Assembly (NCBI GenBank): GCA_018650745.1
Contig: JABIFK010000631.1
Coordinates: 1-7,580, forward strand
DNA: 7,580 nt
Direction: 5' to 3'
Source of the DNA: Candidatus Latescibacterota bacterium
GTDB lineage: Bacteria > Latescibacterota > UBA2968
Of this stretch, positions 4,877 to 7,580 are shown piece after piece. Numbering within the stretch: the first letter of the stretch is position 1; every line of letters starts with the position of its first letter. The notes beneath the pieces were generated by a model, which saw only the letters and a program-made list of their open reading frames with translations, did no database searches and had not been told where the DNA came from. The position numbers and the translations under genes were made by a program.

Positions 4877-4923
4877 AGCGCAGAGCCCACATCACAACTT
4901 GGTGATGTGGGCTCTGCGCTTTT
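4877..4923 (+). terminator. Long hairpin terminator of the A2-B2 module
   Basis: A perfect 19-bp stem (4877-4895 with 4902-4920) and a 6-base loop are followed by TTTT (4920-4923). It lies between convergent genes. A short T-tract follows only on the plus strand; the minus-strand phosphodiesterase transcript would also run into the hairpin but without a U-tract after it. Confidence 0.85.
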
Positions 4924-4938
4924 GGATGGGTTGTTTTT

Positions 4939-5745
4939 TTAAAGCACGATGTCATAACACGAGTCAATTTGCAGACCGTTGGCCCCCCACTCCAATACTT
5001 GTCTTACGTTGTGTTCGCCTTGCGGTTGAGGTGATCCGTTTTTGTAATGGTGCGTATTGATGCTCACAATGACCTCAAAACCCAAGCTTTGGTAGCTGAC
5101 TAGGTTTTCCTGGGTGAAATCTTGAAAGTGATTAAAAACGTAATAATGTTTTGAAAGGGTTGGATTTTGTTGTGCTGCATTTTGTGTAGTTGGTAAAGAA
5201 TGACGCCAAGACACCTTTGATAGGCCGAAAAAGTGTTGCGAAATGGTTTCTTGGTTGTTTACCGGAATTTTATTGATCAATATGAGGGCGTCATCCAGGA
5301 GGTTATGAGTTCTAAGTGCGCCTTCAATTTCATGTGTGTATGTTGGAATGTGCTTCGTGTTACAGCCCTTCAAATCTATCATCACGGCAATGCGGCCGGC
5401 ACAGTGCGCGCAGTATTCCTCAAATGTGGGAATCTTTTCACCCGATCGGGTGAGTGTTATTTTGACGACTTCGCGCAATGGCATTTTGGAAATTTTGCCC
5501 TGAATTCCGGCTTCCTCTAACAATTCGTCATTGTGAAAACAAACCACGTGGCCATCACCTGTAATGCGCGCGTCTATTTCGACATGCGTGTAACCGCGAC
5601 GGATCGCTTCTTCTAAAGCGGCAAAGCTGTTTTCTGATCTGTGCGGATCTACGACTCCGCCTCTGTGAGCGATTATCTTTATTTTTGGCGAATTGGATAT
5701 CATTGGATGATTTATTGTTTTATTAGGGTGTGTTGTTTTAGGCAT
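4939..5745 (-). CDS. Glycerophosphodiester phosphodiesterase (GDPD family, UgpQ-like)
   Basis: The enzyme cleaves glycerophosphodiesters into an alcohol and sn-glycerol 3-phosphate, recycling phospholipid headgroups. It has 268 residues, close to the usual length of cytoplasmic GDPDs, and no signal peptide. The catalytic signature is intact: HRGG (27-30) with catalytic His27, SEN (37-39), the metal ligands E56 and D58 in HVEID, and H71 in CFHND. VMIDLKG further on holds the usual acidic residue and Lys, and GANGLQIDSCYDI near the end is the typical last barrel strand. The start at 5745 overlaps the end of queC by 8 bases, suggesting coupled translation. No ribosome site is visible at 5745 or at the second in-frame ATG at 5703, which would remove a polar 14-residue lead and still keep the whole domain. 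It is the last gene of the RND-queC operon. Confidence 0.93.
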   Translation of the reverse strand: MPKTTHPNKTINHPMISNSPKIKIIAHRGGVVDPHRSENSFAALEEAIRRGYTHVEIDARITGDGHVVCFHNDELLEEAGIQGKISKMPLREVVKITLTRSGEKIPTFEEYCAHCAGRIAVMIDLKGCNTKHIPTYTHEIEGALRTHNLLDDALILINKIPVNNQETISQHFFGLSKVSWRHSLPTTQNAAQQNPTLSKHYYVFNHFQDFTQENLVSYQSLGFEVIVSINTHHYKNGSPQPQGEHNVRQVLEWGANGLQIDSCYDIVL

Positions 5746-6409
5746 AAGGAATAGGATCTGTCAAATCGGCTTGCTCAAATGCGCGTAAACGCAGTGCACA
5801 ACTGTCACACCTTCCGCAGGCTTTGTCATTGCTCTCATAGCACGACCAAGAAAGGTGTATGGGGGCCTGTAGTTCTTGGCCGAGTTTGACGATTTGAGTT
5901 TTGTTGCGATGAATGATAGGTGTGCGGAGTTCGATATGATGATCTGGGTGGGTGCCTGCCTGAATGGCTTGTGCAAATGTGGTGCAGAATGTCTCAGTGC
6001 AATCGGGGTAACCCGAACTGTCTTCTTCTACAACGCCTATGTAAATCGCTGTTGCGCCAATGATTTCGGCCCAAGATGTGGCCAGGCACAAAAGGTGTGC
6101 GTTGCGAAAGGGAACATATGTTATGGGCACGTCGGTGCTTTCTAGGTTGGCATCTGGAACGGGAATGTTTTTGTCTGTGAGGGCTGATCCCCCAATATCT
6201 GCGAGATATTGCATGTCTACTGTGCGACGATATTGGGAGGGAACATTGTAGTGGTTGGCAATGTCTGAGAATGCTTGGGCTTCACGCGCTTGCGTACGTT
6301 GACCGTAACTGAGGTGCAACAGGGCAAGGTCATGATGTTGGGATGCAAAGGCGGTGGTCACGCAACTGTCGAGACCACCGCTTAAGAGTACGATTGCAAG
6401 ATTTGACAT
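5738..6409 (-). CDS. queC: 7-cyano-7-deazaguanine synthase QueC
   Basis: QueC converts 7-carboxy-7-deazaguanine to preQ0 using ATP and ammonia, a cytoplasmic step in making the tRNA base queuosine. The 223 residues match the family's length. The PP-loop SGGLDS (10-15) binds ATP, and HLSYGQR (about 32-38), VPFRNAHLL and GVVEEDSSGYPDC follow in the expected order. A zinc site is formed by Cys190, 198, 201 and 204 in CYESNDKACGRCDSC. The start codon overlaps the stop of the RND gene by one base (TAATG), and no ribosome site is seen, so translation is likely coupled. No other queuosine genes are present in the window, and no preQ1 riboswitch can fit here because there is no leader. Confidence 0.97.
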   Translation of the reverse strand: MSNLAIVLLSGGLDSCVTTAFASQHHDLALLHLSYGQRTQAREAQAFSDIANHYNVPSQYRRTVDMQYLADIGGSALTDKNIPVPDANLESTDVPITYVPFRNAHLLCLATSWAEIIGATAIYIGVVEEDSSGYPDCTETFCTTFAQAIQAGTHPDHHIELRTPIIHRNKTQIVKLGQELQAPIHLSWSCYESNDKACGRCDSCALRLRAFEQADLTDPIPYA

Positions 6410-7580
6410 TAGGCTTTTGTAGAGGCGACCACACGTTTGGCATAGTGTGAAAGGTCATCCATCAAAGAGTAAACAGTGGGAAGGAGGACGAGCGTCATCA
6501 AAGTTGAAACCGCAAGGCCAGAGACAACGACCAAACCAATTGGCCCCCAGCGGCGTGCGGTGCCGTCGGCGTTGCCATAAAGCATGGGCAAGACCAAAGG
6601 CATGAGACCAATAATGGTTGTTGTTGCCGTCATCATAATGGGGCGCAGTCGATCTTGGCCGCCTCTTATGATGGCTTCGCGTCGGAAAAGGCCTTGTTTT
6701 CTGTACCTATTGATGTGATCTACGAGCACAATGCCGTTGTTGACCACAATACCAAATAGGATGAGTAATCCATACTTGGCGTTACTGTCCATGGCTATGC
6801 CTGTCGTATAGAGCCCTAAAGCAACACCAATGAACGCAAAACCGATGCAGAACATGATGGTGAAGGGGTGCACATAAGATTCAAAGAGGGAGGCCATGAT
6901 AATGTAAATCAACACCGCAGCAAAAAGCATGATGGTGCTGTCTTGGTCTTGTGCTTCGGTCATCCAGCGAAAGCTGCGGTCCATTTCGGCGGTGTAACCT
7001 TTGGGTAATGCGATTTCTTGCATGCGGGACTGCATCTGCATGCCCACTCGGAAACGGGCCGAAGATTCTGTGTTTGCAAAAACGGAAATTGTAGACATGC
7101 GATCTTCGCGTTGAATGGTGTTGCGCCCTTGTTGCAGTTCAAAGCTGGCCAAGCTTGCGAAAGTAACCATACCTGCGTCGCTTTCAAATTCTGAGTTCTT
7201 GAGTTGTTCAAGTGTGGCACGGTCTTCTTCTCCCAATTGCACGGTAATGTCAATTTCGCCATTGGGCGTTTTAAATTGTGTGCCGCCCCGTGTTCCCAGT
7301 GCAGAAGCAATGGTCGATGCAACATCTTGGGGAGATAATCCATACCTTTGTGCGCGTTCTCGGTTAACGGTTACCCTGATTTCTTCTGTGCCACTTTCAA
7401 GACTTGTTTCAACTTCATTCACACCGGGAAGGTTTTGCATTTGGTTGCGAATATCTTCTGCCAATATTTCCAATATTTGGGGGTTGCGCCCTTGTATCTC
7501 TATACCGACTCCTACGCTGCCACCGCGTGAACGCCCTGTTTTAAAGCGAACCCCAGGGATATCTGTGGGTAACAGTGCCA
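6409..7580 (-). CDS. RND efflux transporter permease (AcrB/MdtC-type), C-terminal part
   Basis: The last 389 codons are visible and the frame stays open to the right edge, so the start lies outside. RND pumps are about 1,030 residues long and export drugs, bile salts or metals with proton entry, working with a periplasmic adaptor and an outer-membrane channel. The visible part begins in the periplasmic porter domain (GRSRGGSVGVGIEIQGRNP, then LPGVNEVETSLESGTEEI). Five membrane helices follow at about visible residues 214-235, 238-260, 269-290, 313-332 and 345-372. Family signatures include LFGIVVNNGIVLVDHINRYR and RLRPIMMTATTTIIGLMPLVLP. The NN-containing helix resembles the HAE/MdtC group rather than metal exporters, but the proton-relay Asp pair lies in the missing half. 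A TTG within the frame near 7473 is not the start, because family sequence continues upstream of it. It is followed by queC with a one-base overlap. Confidence 0.95.
   Translation of the reverse strand, partial: ALLPTDIPGVRFKTGRSRGGSVGVGIEIQGRNPQILEILAEDIRNQMQNLPGVNEVETSLESGTEEIRVTVNRERAQRYGLSPQDVASTIASALGTRGGTQFKTPNGEIDITVQLGEEDRATLEQLKNSEFESDAGMVTFASLASFELQQGRNTIQREDRMSTISVFANTESSARFRVGMQMQSRMQEIALPKGYTAEMDRSFRWMTEAQDQDSTIMLFAAVLIYIIMASLFESYVHPFTIMFCIGFAFIGVALGLYTTGIAMDSNAKYGLLILFGIVVNNGIVLVDHINRYRKQGLFRREAIIRGGQDRLRPIMMTATTTIIGLMPLVLPMLYGNADGTARRWGPIGLVVVSGLAVSTLMTLVLLPTVYSLMDDLSHYAKRVVASTKA

Noticed and set aside
4877..4923. Hairpin read as a full bidirectional terminator for the phosphodiesterase operon
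   Set aside because: Read on the minus strand, the stem is followed by a mixed sequence without a T-run, so only plus-strand termination is well supported.
7471..7473. TTG as the start of the RND gene
   Set aside because: The frame continues upstream to the window edge with typical RND porter-domain sequence, so the TTG is an internal leucine codon.
7348..7530. Plus-strand frame of 60 codons
   Set aside because: It is the shadow of the RND transporter gene, which reads through this region without a stop and matches the family.

Overview
The window looks like a chromosomal stretch from a Gram-negative bacterium of moderate GC content. The Gram-negative reading rests on an RND efflux pump subunit and a lipoprotein-type ABC binding protein. 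Most genes have clear Shine-Dalgarno sites, and promoters resembling the sigma70 consensus are visible. The bactofilin resembles those found in spirochaetes and several other Gram-negative phyla, but I cannot name the taxon from the sequence. I see no transposon, phage, CRISPR, tRNA or rRNA signal.

Left block (1-1631, minus strand): an operon transcribed leftwards. It starts with a small protein that looks like the LecA (PA-IL) galactose-lectin fold. An SsuC/ThiX-type ABC permease follows 5 bases later, and then the start of an NMT1/ThiY-like substrate-binding lipoprotein that runs off the window. No ATPase is visible. The operon promoter at 1674-1702 lies inside the longest possible reading frame of the lectin gene, so the real start is a GTG at 1631.

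Middle block (1726-4923): a probable cell-envelope or cytoskeleton locus. A bactofilin (plus strand) converges, across a shared bidirectional terminator, on an unknown single-pass membrane protein (minus strand). Divergent from that gene are two consecutive copies of a two-gene module, A1-B1 and A2-B2. All four genes encode small proteins of 98-119 residues with one N-terminal membrane helix and a charged, probably coiled-coil tail. A1 pairs with A2, and B1 with B2, by ungapped N-terminal similarity. Each module has its own promoter with an inverted repeat near the predicted transcription start, and each ends in a strong hairpin terminator. The second module's promoter carries a complete sigma54-type -24/-12 element overlapping an extended -10 box. 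This duplicated module is the part most likely to be an undescribed system.

Right block (4939-7580, minus strand): a tightly packed operon in the order RND efflux subunit (C-terminal part only), queC (7-cyano-7-deazaguanine synthase), glycerophosphodiester phosphodiesterase. The genes overlap by 1 and 8 bases. They look co-transcribed but functionally unrelated.
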